DNA from: Lepiota brunneoincarnata
Lineage: Eukaryota > Basidiomycota > Agaricomycetes > Agaricales > Agaricaceae
Assembly: GCA_023014365.1 (NCBI GenBank)
Contig: JAEBUN010000001.1
Span: forward strand, 1,364,001 to 1,428,000
Direction of reading: 5' to 3'
Length of the DNA: 64,000 nucleotides
The position numbers and the translations under genes are program-made. Every line of letters begins with the position of its first letter. Position 1 is the first letter of the stretch. This document shows, piece by piece, positions 11,497-23,952 of the stretch. Below the pieces are notes generated by a model, which had not been told where the DNA came from, ran no database searches, and saw only the letters and a program-made list of their open reading frames with translations.

Positions 11497-14073
11497 ATGC
11501 CCGGGCGCAAAATTCCTAGCAAAGCGATCGAATTCTTTCGACCCCGTAGAAAAGGCGAGGATCACCACTCGAGCGATACTAGTCGGCGTCAGACTTCTCA
11601 GGGTCAGCACCCACAGCAAGTTGCCCACATAAATCAGCTTTCGTCTGGCACACTCGATACTACAACTGCAACACCGGAAATCACTATCTGTAGGCGAACC
11701 TCCGACTATGATTCCAATAGTGTGCTGATCAGGGTGTTCCTCATACAGCTCTGCCAGGCCAGAGGCCAACAACCGCACGCTCTAGTCCTGCCTCAGCCCA
11801 CGGCACCGCCAACGGTGGCATCTCTTCGCCCAGGTATGCACTTGCCAAATCCCATCCTTGTAATTCGGCAGTGACCACATCTCAAGCTTTTGTCAGTCTG
11901 GATGCGCGTAGCGTACAAAGCGCAACACATAGTGGAGGTTGGTGAAATTCGCAGCTCGATCTGCAGCAGTTGGTGACCCAGTGATTATTTTGCAGGTAGC
12001 TTCACCGGTGCTCACCACTTTACCATTCACAACACATACAAGTATGATGGCACTCAGACAGAGGAGTGGATGCTCGCTGAAAAGGAGAAGAGGGCGAGGG
12101 AAGAAGCGGAGAAGGGTGAGTGTTGGCCAGCTGTTTTCGCGTTGTTGCCTGATGTTACATGTAGCCCTGAAGGAACTCGCTGCGAAAGGGATGCCCGGCG
12201 CTATGCTCAATTCGAAAGAGCGTGCGTATCCTCCGAGGTGCAACATGGACACCCGCCAGACTTTACGCGCCAGTATTGTCAGGTGGGCACAAACAGATGC
12301 AGAGATGCGACGATTGCTTTGGCTATCGGGCCCGGCTGGTGTCGGGAAGTCTGCGGTTGCACAGACGGTCGCAGAGGAATTGCAGAAAGAGAGACTCTTG
12401 GGCGCCGTGTTCTTTTTCTCCCGACCTAATCACAGGTCCGACTCCGACGTCGTCATCCCAACTCTCATCTATCAACTTGCTTTACTACTCCCAGAGTATC
12501 GGGGCATCACCATCCAGCGAATAGTCGAAAACCCCCTCATCCTCAATGGAAATCGCCGTTCCCAGTTCGAGGACCTCGTTATCGACCCCTTCCGCATTCT
12601 CGCATCCCAGCACCAGGCCACTGCTCAGCGACCTCTCCTAATTATTCTTGATGGATTGGACGAATGCCACGATCGTAATGCTCAATGCGAATTTGTGGAG
12701 ATGATCAGTCACTATGTCCGAACGGAACCCGATCTACAGATTCGTTGGATGGTATGCAGTCGTCCTGAGCCTCATCTCAAGGTCGCTTTCTCTAGCGCAG
12801 ACTGCGAAGCAATATGCGTCCAAGAGAAGCTGGAGATTGATGACAGCGAGGCACAGAAAGATGCTAGACGGATTCTGGAAAAGGGATTTGCAGAGATCAG
12901 ACAGAGATATCCCGACCAGCTGGTACAGGACTGGCCAGCTGAGGATCAGGTCAACTTCATCGCCGACCGGGCATCGGGCCACCTTGGCTTTGTGTCGTTC
13001 ATTGTTCGATTTATTGGTGATAACGATTACGATAACCCTTCTGGCCAACTTGAGGTCTGCCTCAGATTTCTTGAGCGCACCAATGGCCTTGAAGACCTCA
13101 ACCCTCTTCATGCACTTGACCTTCTTTACACCCAAATTCTCTCCGACATCCCTGCAACTACACTCCCCACCACTCGACGCATTCTCGGGCTCTTCGTTTT
13201 ATATGCTAACCAACAGCTGACTGCCGCCGCCCTTGCCAACTTTCTTGGTCTCAATCGGGCATCTTTCTATGCTGCGCTTCAACGATTACACTCTGTACTC
13301 GTTGTCCCCGCTGCCCACGAGGCCCACAAGAAGTCAATCCACATATATCACGCGTCCTTCTCCGACTACTTGAGGGACTCGGTCCGGTCTGGAAAGTTTG
13401 TTTTAGATGAAGGGGCTGTGCACCTGGATGTTGCAATCCGGGGCCTTCAGTGGTTGCGTCACACTTGTCAAAACCCTTCAGGTATTATTATGAATTGTAG
13501 CAGCGATGGTATGATATACTGATTTCCCTTGTAGCTCGACACGCACTGCCAAAGCTCACGTGGATCCCGCGAGGAATGTTCCACGGGACCATGCTTGATT
13601 CTCTACGTAAATTTTCATTCAGTCCCTGCTGGAGGGCGTGCCCCCAGGTACCCGGCGGTTCTCTGGAGACATTGATGGAAGCGTTGAAAGATTTTGACTT
13701 CGAACTTGATTATCGGCGTTGGTGGAAGGACGAGACAAGAGATTTTGCGTGCTTCATCCGGTGGCTGGTTTTATTGGTAAGTCATTAGGCACCAATTCGT
13801 GACGTCAACCATTCTCATTCTGTGCATTTTTGGTAGAGCGCCAGTCACACAACTCCCCTAGTCATCAATGGCCGTTGTGCATCAGGGAGAGAGCTTGAGA
13901 TCAGGCATCAAGATAAGCATCCCCGTACCTTTGTTGCACCTTTCCTTGAGCGTGCAGCCGACTGTGGAAACTATAGTAGAAGCTCCGTAGTCTATTCTCT
14001 TCGACTTGGGAGGGTCAACCCCATTCCTTTCTCTCTCCGTGTTGTCCCCTGGTCTGCACCTGAGTTTATATGA
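11497..14073 (+). CDS. NACHT-type STAND NTPase, array copy 2 (only fully open copy)
   Basis: Reads open from MPGRKIPSKAIEFFRPRRK to the stop at 14071-14073, roughly 700 residues after splicing. In order: a basic low-complexity N-terminus, a GSFTGAHHFTIHNTYKYDG exon, a charged helical EKEKRAREEAEK segment, and the lead-in ELAAKGMPGAMLNSKERAYPP. The NACHT domain follows with Walker A GPAGVGKSAVAQ, the FFFSRPNHRSD strand, Walker B LLIILDGLDECHD and sensor-like WMVCSRPEPH. A helical region (LYTQILSDIP, IYHASFSDYLRD) comes next, then two C-terminal exons. No WD40, ankyrin or TPR repeats are seen, unlike many fungal NLR-like proteins. The role is inferred from the family: an ATP/GTP-dependent signalling switch. 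It may be the functional source copy for the array. Confidence 0.85.
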
Positions 14074-16246
14074 GTGTACTTAGATGCATTCAAGTTATCT
14101 AACTGGACATTGAGGGGTCAAAGGAATAGGCCAGTAGGCGGCTTCGAGTAGTATGTAATATATGTAAGTAAATGCCATGAATATATTTTTGTAGTCCTTC
14201 AGATACAGAACCTTGGACTTTTGGAGGGGCTTGGAGAGACTGGGCATGCGACATACCCATCGAGCACACCTGAGAAGTGCACAGAATCTCCTGTAATGTG
14301 CAGCCTCAAGGGACATTGACAGATGAGAGCACCCAGGCGCCACGCTTGAGAGGCTAGCCTGCTCACCCACACGCGTCCTTGCTTGCCAGTGAGGGCATAC
14401 TTGCTGGGTAAATGATGGAGGCATTTCTTCCGCACACTCTCCTTCCTCGTCCTCAAACCGAATTCGCCCGGGATTTGAGGAACAATTGTGCGTGATGGTC
14501 ATTTGCGAGCACGCCAGATCCAACAAGAATATGATGTGGAGCCAGAGAGTGTGAGGTAGGGCCGTTTCTGTAGGGAAGGCACAGCAGGGTGGCAACGACA
14601 GCGGATGGTGTGTGTATTCACCTCCCCTATTCGTGCTGAATTGCACTGTCCTCTTCACCTGGATCACGCCAGCAATCAAAAAACTCTTTTTTTCACCCTT
14701 ACCACGAAATCCCAGTCATGGCCGCATGTCAGTCACGTAAAGACGTAGCAAAAGAGAATATATTATCCAGAACGGAGCGGCTCAGAACAGAGCGAGAAGC
14801 AGCAGGAAGCCGACCAACCAATAGAGGCAGAGGGAGAAAGTCTAGAGGAGGACAACCATGCAGATGAAGAATCCAACCTCATCAGTAGATGGCAAAGGGT
14901 TACGAATCGTAGCCTCCTAAATTCACACCATGAACAGCCGGATAATCTGATCATCTCGGTCCTGTATAAGTGAATCCTTTCGTTACATCCTCCCTTTTAG
15001 TGGCCCACTGTGACCTACCTTCTTTCGCTCCTCCCTTTAACCCACGCGCAGACCCCACCCACACGCTCCTTCGCAGTACTCCGTGGACGAGATTGGCTAC
15101 TTATTCCGTTCCGCGGCTCCCTCCCTGTCCTCCAGGCGGCCGCATCTGCACTGTGTGTCAACATTCTATCAGTTTTCCGGAATCGCCAATTCCAACGGGT
15201 AGGTTGAGACGTGTATGTATGTACATACATATGAGGTTGCAGTGGTCGTGATAGAAACGGGTTGTTTGTGTTTTGTCCTGTTGTCGTAGTCGTCAGTGAA
15301 TCTGCATCGAGAAGGGGTTGGTATGTCTGTCGTGCTGGTCGAGGAGGGTAGTGCCATGGATGATTTTTCCACCGATACAGTCGACGCTGAATTGATTATA
15401 TCTTTGGTGCATCATTAGGCGAGTTGGGCTTTCAATTTGGAGACCATTCAAAGTCCGGCGGCATTCGCTCGCATCCCGTGGATACACTCTTGTGCTCCTT
15501 CAAAGGGTGGCATTAAGTTCGCTTTTGTTGTGATGCAAAAGGACTTTTGGAGGGCTTAGAGAAGGTGAGCTCGGGAATAACCCATCGGGGACATCTCCCA
15601 CAATGCGCAAGCGACATTATCGAAACTCACTCGTGGGACACTCTTTCGTACGGTGTTGATCCTAAGACCGAAGAGAGTCCCCAAGAGACCATCCTGCTCA
15701 CAGCGCACGCATCCTTGTGTATGAGTATGCGCTTGGTGGGTGGGTATGCAGGTATTTCTTCCGCACACACGACATCGAGCATTTAGTGACAGCATCTCCC
15801 CAAATCCCTGTCTTCGAACTTGGTTATGGTCACCTGCCTGGTCCCCTTATCCTACGCTCCGCGCAATAGATATGCAAATTCCCGTTTGTACAAGGGCAGT
15901 TAGGTGAGATGACGAAAGGGCGAGTTGGCATCACTAAAGCCTAAGGCCATCAGATGTATCCAGGTTCAACACACCCACCCTCACCTCTTCGTCAGCTTAT
16001 CACTCCTCGAAACTGCTCTTGATGTTGTTAGGACGGTTCTTTTAAGCTGGTGATCCAAGCTTCGGGCCAGGGTACCATACCTATGCAAACACCCAAGAGG
16101 TGGGGGGACCGTCCAGCTTGTCTTCCCTAGAACTATCCCATCCAGGGACACTCTGTTCCAGGTGGATGATCGATAAACGCCCATGGGCAGTCCAGTGCAT
16201 TTCCCACCTCGTGGCATCCGCCGGCCTTTTGTCATCTGCTACCTCC
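14074..16246. repeat. Long spacer after copy 2 with a second partial 3' module
   Basis: 14100-14640 is the 3' module belonging to copy 2. A segment unrelated to the other units follows (about 14700-15390). A second 3' module resembling the unit 1 tail then lies at about 15400-15790. This extra tail makes the unit longer than its neighbours (4.7 kb against about 4 kb) and points to a recombination junction between units. No gene is recognised. Confidence 0.55.
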
Positions 16247-18850
16247 ATGCTCTGCTCTCAATCCGATCAAAAGAGCGAGGACCACCATTTAAACGATACT
16301 AGTCGGCCTCAGATTTCCCAGGGCCAGCACCTGCGACAGGTTGCTCACATGAAACAGCCTTTATCTAGCGCACTCGATACCACCATTACAAGCACCGAAC
16401 ACTACATTCTGTAGGTGAACCTCCGAGTATAGTTCCAATACCGTGCTGACGAGGACGTTCCTCGTGCAGCTCCGCCAGATCAGAGACCAACGGCTTGCAG
16501 ATCCAATGGCTGGTGCCCTTGTTCCTGTACAATCCAGTCTTGCCACAAGCCAAAGCGTCCCCACACTTTACTCGGGTAATCTCATTCCCTGCGGTGAATG
16601 ATTAGACCTGTCATTTACCATACAAGGCGATTCTCGGGTTCCTGTCACTTCCAGATGCACGTAGCATGCAAAATATAACACCTGGACACGGTTGGTGAAT
16701 TTACAGCTTCATCTGCAGCTTTGGCGATCCAATGTTTACTTTGCAGGTAGCTTCGCCGGTGCTCATGACTTTATCATTCACCGTGCCTATCAGTATGATG
16801 GTATTCAGGCAGAGGAATGGAGGTTCGCTGAACAGGAGAGGAGGGCGAGAGAAGAAGCAGAGAAAGGTGAGTGTCAACCAGCGATGTTCACGTTGCTCAA
16901 CGTTCTGTGTAGCCCTGAAGAAACTCGCGGCAAAAGGGATGCCCGGCGCTATGCTCAATTCGAAAGAACGTACATATGCTCCAAGATGTAATGAGGATAC
17001 CCGCCAAACTTTAGCGCGCCCGTGTTGCCAAGTGGGGACGACAAGGATGGAGAAGTTCGACGCTTACTTTGGCTATCGGGCCCGGCTGGTGTCGGAAAGT
17101 CTGCAGTTGCACAGACGGTTGCAGAGGAATTGCAGAAAGAGGGCCTTTTGGGGGCTGTGTTCTTTTTCTCCAGACCCAATCACAGGTCCGACCCCGACGT
17201 TCGTCATCCCAACTCTCATCTACCAACTTGCTTTACTGCTTCCAGAGTATCAGCACATCATCATCCAGCGAATAGTCAAAGACCCACTCGTCCTCAATGG
17301 AAATCGCCGTTCCCAGTTCGAGGACCTTATCATCGATCCCCTTCCGCATTCTCGCATCCCAGCACCAGGCCACTGTTCATCGACCTCTCCTAATTGTTTT
17401 TGACGGGTTGGACGAATGCCACGATCGCAATGCTCAATGCGAGTTTGTGGAGATGATCAGTCATCATGTGCAAGCGGAAGCTGATTTACCGCTTCGCTGG
17501 ATGGTATGTAGTCGTCCTGAGCCTCATCTCAAGGTCGGCTTCTCTAGTGCGGACTGCGAAGCAATATGCGTCAAAGAGAAGTTGGAAGTTGAAGATAGTG
17601 AGGCGCAGCAAGACGCCAGACGGATCCTCGAAAAAGGACTCGCGGAGATCAGGCAAAGATATCCTGACCAGCTCACGCAGGACTGGCCGCCTGAGGATGA
17701 AGTCAGTTTCATTGCTTACCGGGCATCGGGCCACCTTGGCTTCGTGTCGTTCATTGTTCGGTTCATTGGTGACAGTGACTATGACAACCCCTCTGGCCAA
17801 CTTGAGGTCTGCCTCAGATTTCTCGAGCGCACAAATGGCCCTGAAGACCTCAACCCTCTTCATGCGCTTGACCTCCTTTACACACAAATTCTCTCTGACA
17901 TCCCTGCAACTATCCTTCCCACCACTCGACGCATTCTCGGGTTGTTCATCTTATATGCCAACGAAGAGCTAACTGCTGTCGTCCTTGCCAACTTTCTTGG
18001 TCTCAATCAGGCATCTTTCTATGCTGCGCTTCAACGTTTACACTCTGTACTATTCGTCCCCGCCGCCCATGAGGCCCACAGGAAGTCCATCCACATATAT
18101 CACGCATCTTTCTCCGACTACTTGAGGGACTCATCCCGGTCCGGAAATTTTGTTTTAGGCGAAGGCGCTGTGCACCTGGATGTTTCAATCCGGGGCCTTC
18201 AGTGGTTGAGCGACACTTGCCAGAACCCTTCAGGTGTTATAATGAATTGTAGCAGCGATGTATGATATACTGACTTCCGTTGTAGCTCGACACGTACTGC
18301 CAAAGCTCAAATGGATCCCGCGAGGAATGCTCCACGGGACCATGCTTGATTCTCTAGCGTAAATTTTCATTCAGTCCCTGCTGGAGGGCGTGTCCCCAGG
18401 TACCCGGCGATTCTCTGGAGACATTGATGGAAGCGTTGAAAGATTTTGAATTTCGAACTTGATTATCAGCGTTGGTGGAAGGACGAGACACGAGACTTTG
18501 CGCGTTTCATCCGGTGGCTAGCTTTATTGGTAAGTCGTTAGGCACCAATCCGTGACTATCGACCATTCAGTCCATTCTCATCATGTGGATATTTGGTAGA
18601 GTGCCAGCCACACAACTCCTCTAGTCGTCAATGACCATCATGTGTCAAAGAGAAGGATTGAGATCAGGCATCAAGATAAACATACCCGGGCCTTTGTTGC
18701 ACCTTTCCTTGGGTGTGCAGGCCCTCTGTGGAACCCACGGTAGCAGCTCTGCAGTCTATTCTCTTCATCTTGGGAGAGTCAATCCTATTCCTTTCTCCTA
18801 TCCATGTTGACCCCTGGGATGAACCTGAGTTTAAATACGAGTGTACTTAG
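16247..18850 (+). pseudogene. NACHT-type STAND NTPase, array copy 3 (multiple frameshifts)
   Basis: The N-terminal exon has diverged (MLCSQSDQKSEDHHL) and lacks the RPRRK stretch. The NACHT core keeps Walker A GPAGVGKSAVAQ (about 17085-17115) and Walker B LLIVFDGLDECHD (about 17390-17425). Comparison with copy 2 shows single extra bases near 17200 (DPDV/VIPT), 17340 (IIDPFR), 18355 (DSLRKF) and 18449 (DFDFEL), plus an indel before the Walker A segment around 17030. The original TGA is replaced, so the last exon would read on to the TAG at 18848-18850. Probably non-functional, though every splice block is still recognisable. Confidence 0.75.
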
Positions 18851-19827
18851 ACGAATTCAAGCTATCTGGAATATATGTAAACGAATGTCATGGAACACAT
18901 TCTTGTAGTCCAGCACGGAAGATGCAAAAGAACCTTGGACTTTTGGAGGGTTTGGAGAGGCTGGGCATGCAATGTACTCATCAGGAACACCTGAGAAGTG
19001 CACAAAGTCTCCTTTAATGCGCCATTTCTGTTGGGAAGGCACAGCAGGGTGGCGACGACGGAATGGCGTATATTCGCCTCTTCTATTCCTGCCGAATCGT
19101 ACTGTTCTCTCCACTTCGGATCACGTTAGCAATCCGCTGTCACAAACTTCAAGATTCACGGTTAGCAATTCCCAGTTAATCAACTCAACTTGCGCAACGC
19201 GCTGGTGGTCTTGTGTCCCCCGGTTTGAGAACTGCTAGTATTGTCGGCGGACACAGCGGCCGTGTGCATGGGTACATTCCCAATTCCAGGAGCCGAGGTA
19301 GACAAGAGTTCAGCGCTCAGCTATTACAGAGTTAACCCACAGAAGGGCAAGCTCTCATCTACATTGTATGTAAGTACATCATAATTCAGCTTTCTATTTT
19401 CCATTGGCTCATTGGCCATCGTCGGTCGTGAAACTTCGCTGGTTGGCCCGTGCCCCCTGCGAGTTCGCGTCGAGCTGCAGCCTGTTGCAGCTCGACCATT
19501 CCTCACGTTCCATATAGTAATCGATTCTACGAGGAAGGGATTGAAGCTAGCCAGCCACACGAGAAATCCTCAAAGTTTCTACCTTTTACATTCCCCGTGG
19601 CAAATCGACTAGTGCAAGAACCTTGGCAAGCTGCAAGCAAGGTGACATGTCATGGTTTGGTTCCGGGACTTCGCACTTGTGCAGTTTGCACACAGAGACA
19701 GATGAAAAGGCCGTGGCACAAAAGGCCGCTCATCACCTGCCATGCCATGAGGGCCCCAGGCTATACAGGGTCTTGGATGCACCCTGGGCACTGTTAGCGG
19801 GTCCAGCAGACTAATTACCATATACTC

Positions 19828-19960
19828 TAGTCTAATTCTGTCCCTACACGAGCCAAGGTGCGTTAGGGCAGCGATGAAGCCCTCTGATGAGCTCCTTTGC
19901 AAGGGCGAAACCCGCCAAAATCCCCTAATACTTATTTGGTCATCTGCCCTGTCTCTCATG
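19828..19960 (+). repeat. Dispersed repeat carrying a hammerhead motif, copy 1
   Basis: About 130 bp similar to 30052-30185. Shared blocks are TAGTCTAAT, the ACRCGAGCCAA block, GTTAGGGCAGCG, CTGATGA, CTTTGCAAGGGC, AAACCCGC and TCCCCT. The two copies lie 10 kb apart in unrelated contexts, which indicates an interspersed element rather than part of the NACHT unit. The ends are not defined. Confidence 0.6.
19857..19916 (+). ncRNA. Candidate type III hammerhead ribozyme
   Basis: All conserved core positions are present. Stem III is GGTGCGT paired with ACCCGCC (one mismatch). Next comes the cleavage-site H17 (T at 19864), and stem I is AGGGC/GCCCT closing a 9-nt loop. CTGATGA is at 19884-19890, the stem II hairpin at 19891-19906 (CCTT-TGC-AAGG core), and GAA plus the pairing A at 19907-19910. 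The site is GTT, an allowed but slower triplet. Hammerheads of this kind occur in eukaryotic retroelements. Activity is not shown by sequence alone. Confidence 0.6.
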
Positions 19961-20316
19961 CCTCTGCTCATCATTTGGCCCATTTTGACCCAAAAGTTTC
20001 AACACAGCCTACTCGCACCTTTCTATGGCCAACTTGTCTGCACTCGCAGAAATCACTCTCGATATCCCGGCTGTGGTCGACATGGTTCTTTTGAGCTGGG
20101 TATCCAGATTTCGACTCGACTCGGGGTACAACACCTACATAGAACATGCAAGAGGTGGGGGCGCCCGGCATCTTCCAGCTCGTCTTCCCTGCAACGATTT
20201 CACATAAGAACACTCGGATTGCCGGCTTGAGAAGCGGATGATAAACGCCCACGGATATGTCCGATGAACATCGATGCTGTTTCGGCATAGCATCCACCCT
20301 CCTGTTGTCGTCTTCC

Positions 20317-22972
20317 ATGCCCTACTCCAGAGCACATAGAACAAGCAAGGATTACCATTTAAGCGATACTGGTCGGCCTCAGACTTCCCAGGGCTATCAC
20401 CCGCAACAAGATGCCCGCAAACATCAGCTAGGATCTGGCTCACCCAGGGCCAACGCCAGTCTTGCAATACCGAACATTACGATCTGTAGGTGAACTTCCG
20501 AGTACAGTTTCAATGCCGTGCTGATCAGGATGTTCCTCATACAGCCCCACTAGGCCAGAGACCTCGTACAGCTCCGCCAGACCAAAGACCAATAGCCGCA
20601 GATCGAAAGGCTGGTGCCTTTGCTCCAGTACAGTCGAACCTCGCTGTCGCGCCTCACTCAGGTATGCACTTAATCAGAATTCCACTCCTTTGGGGGGACC
20701 GATTAGACTTGGCAGCGACCACACAAGGCGAGCCCCTCAGTTTCTACTACTCCAGGTGCACGTAGCATACAAATAGCAACGCCTAGGGGCGGTTGGTAAA
20801 ATTCACAGCTTCGATCTACAACGGTTGATGACCCAGAATTTACCTATGCAGGTAGCTTTTCCAACGCTCACAACTTCGTAATTCACAATGCATATCAGTA
20901 TGATGGTATTCAAACAGAGGAATGGAGGCTCGCTGAAGAAGAGAAAAGGGTGAGGGAAGAGAAAATGGCTGAGAAAGAAAGGCAGGCGGAAGACGAAAGA
21001 CAAGCAATGAAGGGTGAGTATCAACTAACTGCTTTCCCGTTGTTGCTCAACGTTTAATGTAGCCCTGAAGGAACTCACAGCGAAAGGGATGCCAGGCGCT
21101 ATGCTCAATTCGAAAGAGCGTGCGTATGCTCCAAGGTGTAACAAGGACACTCGCCGGACTCTACGCGCCCGCATTGTCAACTGGGCGCGAAACGGCAGCG
21201 AGATTCGGCGCTTACTTTGGCTATCGGGCCCGGCTGGTGTCGGAAAGTCGGCGGTCGCACAGACGGTCGCAGAGGAACTGGAGAAAGAGGGACTTTTGGG
21301 TGCTGTATTCTTTTTTTCCAGACCTAATGACCGATCCGACCCCGACGTTGTCATCCCAACTCTCGTCTACCAACTTGCTTTACGGCTTCCCGAGTACAGG
21401 TACATTCATTGTCCGGCGAATGGTCAAAGACCCCTACATCTTGCATAAAGATCGCCCTTCCCAGTTTAACAGTCTTATCCTTGATCCCTTTCGCAATCTC
21501 ACATCCCAATGCCAGGTCACTGCTCAGCAACCTCTCCTAATTATTCTCGACGGGCTGGATGAATGTCACGATCGCAATGCCCAATGTGAGTTCGTGGAGA
21601 TGTTTGGCGATTATGTCCGAAGGGAACCCGGTCTACCGCTTCGCTGGATGGTATGCAGTCGTCCTGAGCCCCATCTCAGGGTCTCTTTCTCCAATGCCGA
21701 CTGTAAAGCGATATGCATCCAAGAGAAGCTGGAAATTGACGACACCGAGGCACAGAGGGACGCCAGACGGATTCTTGAAAAGGGATTTGCGGAGATCAGG
21801 CAGAAATACCCCGACCAACTCACTCAGGACTGGCCAGCCGAGGACCAAGTGCATTTCATCGCTGACCGAGCATCGGGCCACCTTGGCTTCGTGTCATTCA
21901 TTATTCGATTCATTGGTGACAGCGACTATGATAATCCTTCTGGCCAACTTGGAGTCTGCCTCAGATTCCTCGAATGCGCTGGGGGCTCAGAAGACCTCAA
22001 TCCTCTTCGGGCGCTTGACCTCCTTTACACTCAAATTCTCTCTGACGTCCCTGCAACCATCCTTCCCCCTACCCGACGTATTCTCGGGCTGTTCATCTTA
22101 TACGGTAATCGAGATTTAACTGCTGTCACCCTTGCCAACTTTCTCGGTCTTACTCAAGCGACCTTCTACGCTGCACTCCAGCATTTACACTCGGTACTCT
22201 TTGTTCCCTCCGCCCATGAGGCCGACTTAAGCCCCATCCACATATACCATGCATCCTTTTCTGACTATTTGAAGGACCCGGCGCGGTCCGGAAGGTTTGT
22301 TTTGGACGAAGGAGATGTACATCTGTACGTTGCAACTCAGGGCCTTCGGTGGATGGATTACGCTCGCCAAAACCCTTCAGGTCTTGTTAACAATATTGGC
22401 AGTGATAACATGATAAATTGACTTGTCTTGTAGCTGAAGTTTTACCGGAGCTCACATGGATTCCGCGCACAAGTTCCCGCGAGGATATATTTAGTGCACT
22501 ATGCAAGTTTTCGTTCGCGCCTTGCTGGAGGGCATTGCACCCAGGTATCCGCCGATTCTCTAGCGACGTTGATGGAGGTGTTGGGGAATTTTGATTTTGA
22601 ACTTGACTATTGGTGTTGGTGGCAGTACGAGACGCGGGACTTTGCACGCTTCATTCGGTGGTTGGCTTCGTTGGTAAGCTGTTGCGCCCCAATTCGTGGC
22701 ATCATTCGTTCCCAACATTTTTTGGTAGAATGCCGGCCACAACCACTCCCTCAATTATTAATTACCGGGGTACAGAACATCATCAGCTAGTACACAAGTC
22801 CAGGATTGGAATCTGGCATCGGGATAATGACCCCCTTGCATTTATGGCACCTTTCTTTGGGGATACAACCCAAACTGAACCTTATGTAGTCTTTCTTCAA
22901 CTTGGCAAAGTCAACCCCACTCCTTTCAAACTCTGTGTTGGCTCCTTAATGGCACCCAAGTTTATCTCTTGA
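20317..22972 (+). pseudogene. NACHT-type STAND NTPase, array copy 4 (two frameshifts)
   Basis: Starts MPYSRAHRTSKDYHLSD. An extended charged exon (about 20920-21015, EEKRVREEKMAEKERQAEDERQ) replaces the shorter EKEKRAREEAEK of copies 1-3. Walker A GPAGVGKSAVAQ and Walker B LLIILDGLDECHD are present. An extra base near 21407 breaks the frame between LPEYRYI and VRRMVKDP, and another near 22535 breaks CWRA/CTQVSADS. Otherwise about 430 codons run open from 21120. The last exon ends NPTPFKLCVG and then FIS at 22970-22972 and has diverged strongly from copies 1-3. With two single-base insertions it could be a recent pseudogene or an active gene with sequence errors. Confidence 0.75.
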
Positions 22973-23274
22973 GAGTGGTTATGTCTTTTGCACCTTGATG
23001 AATTTAAGCTATCTTACTGAACTCTGAGAGATCAAAGAAGAGGCTGGCAGGCTGCTCGGAGCCATGTGTGTCATAAGCAATTAGGGCGGATATGTCCTTA
23101 TGTTCCTTCAGATGCAGCACACAGGATAAAATATTGTTTTTTGTTAGGGTGCGAAAAGGGGCTTGGTATTTGCACAGCGCTTGCACCAACGTGTTGCACA
23201 AGATCTTGGAGAGGGGCTGAGCTGGAGAAGTGCTCACTGAGGGCAACTGGTCATCAAAGATTGCTGCTCTATGT

Positions 23275-23325
23275 TCCTAGCGATCTTTGCCTCAGATATT
23301 GCATAGGCGGAGGCAGGCATTAGGC
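23275..23325 (-). pseudogene. Conserved antisense peptide fragment (second occurrence)
   Basis: The minus strand encodes PASAYAISEAKIA, matching SRYAxSEAKxA in the other occurrences. Only this short core survives in the unit 4 tail, just upstream of the MITE. Confidence 0.4.
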
Positions 23326-23355
23326 AGCACGTGCGTAGTTACTAGAGCCAAACAA

Positions 23356-23575
23356 CCTGTTGGCGTATGACTATTTCCGTATGTGCAATATCTTTTAATT
23401 ATATGCTAAAATATCAGACAAGGATATTATAGCCATGGATATCATAAATATGCAATTGCTCAAGGCCGGGTAGTAATTGGATATTAATTATACACGGGAG
23501 TGATACCTTTGTCTGATATTTCAGCATACAATCAAAAGATATCTCACGTTCAAATACGGTCATACGCCAGCAGTG
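23356..23575. mobile_element. MITE with about 66-bp terminal inverted repeats
   Basis: The left arm (23361-23428) and right arm (23500-23568) are inverted copies sharing TGGCGTATGAC, ATATCTTTT, TATGCT and AAATATCAGACAA. The centre is AT-rich and non-coding. CAA flanks the element at 23353-23355 and 23576-23578. The paralogous unit 5 tail at about 27551-27560 reads AACAAGCG with a single CAA, so the empty site is visible. A 3-bp duplication and CACTG-like outer bases on the right recall CACTA-type elements, but the superfamily is uncertain. Confidence 0.75.
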
Positions 23576-23952
23576 CAAGCGAGTTATGCTAAATGGACGA
23601 CATTTTGAGCGCCTAGTGCCTGTAAATTGAGGCAGATATCGCTGAACTGGCTAACCTTAAGTATCCAGAATTCTGTTTAGAGATTCTCGCGATCGGCATG
23701 CTCTCACCTTCACTTTGCTTCACAATTTGCAGAGTTGGGGACACAACACAACATACCTCTCCGATCCAGATGTCAGGCCAGGGTACCCCACCTAAGAGGA
23801 GTGGACTGTACAGCTCATCTTCCCTGGAATGACTTCACTTGAAGAACACTTAGGAGAGGTGGATTATAATATTGATAGACACCCACGGACACATCCGGTG
23901 AAGGTCACCGCCTTGTGGCATCTACCCACACCTTTTGTCGTCTACTACCACC

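Larger units (their letters stand above)
18851..20316. repeat. Spacer after copy 3 with inserted sequence
   Basis: 18880-19130 is the standard 3' module, with the CTTGGACTTTTGGAGGG block. About 19250-20030 has no counterpart in the other units and contains the hammerhead-bearing repeat at 19828-19960. From about 20060 the conserved 5' module of copy 4 resumes. No protein gene is recognised. Confidence 0.5.
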
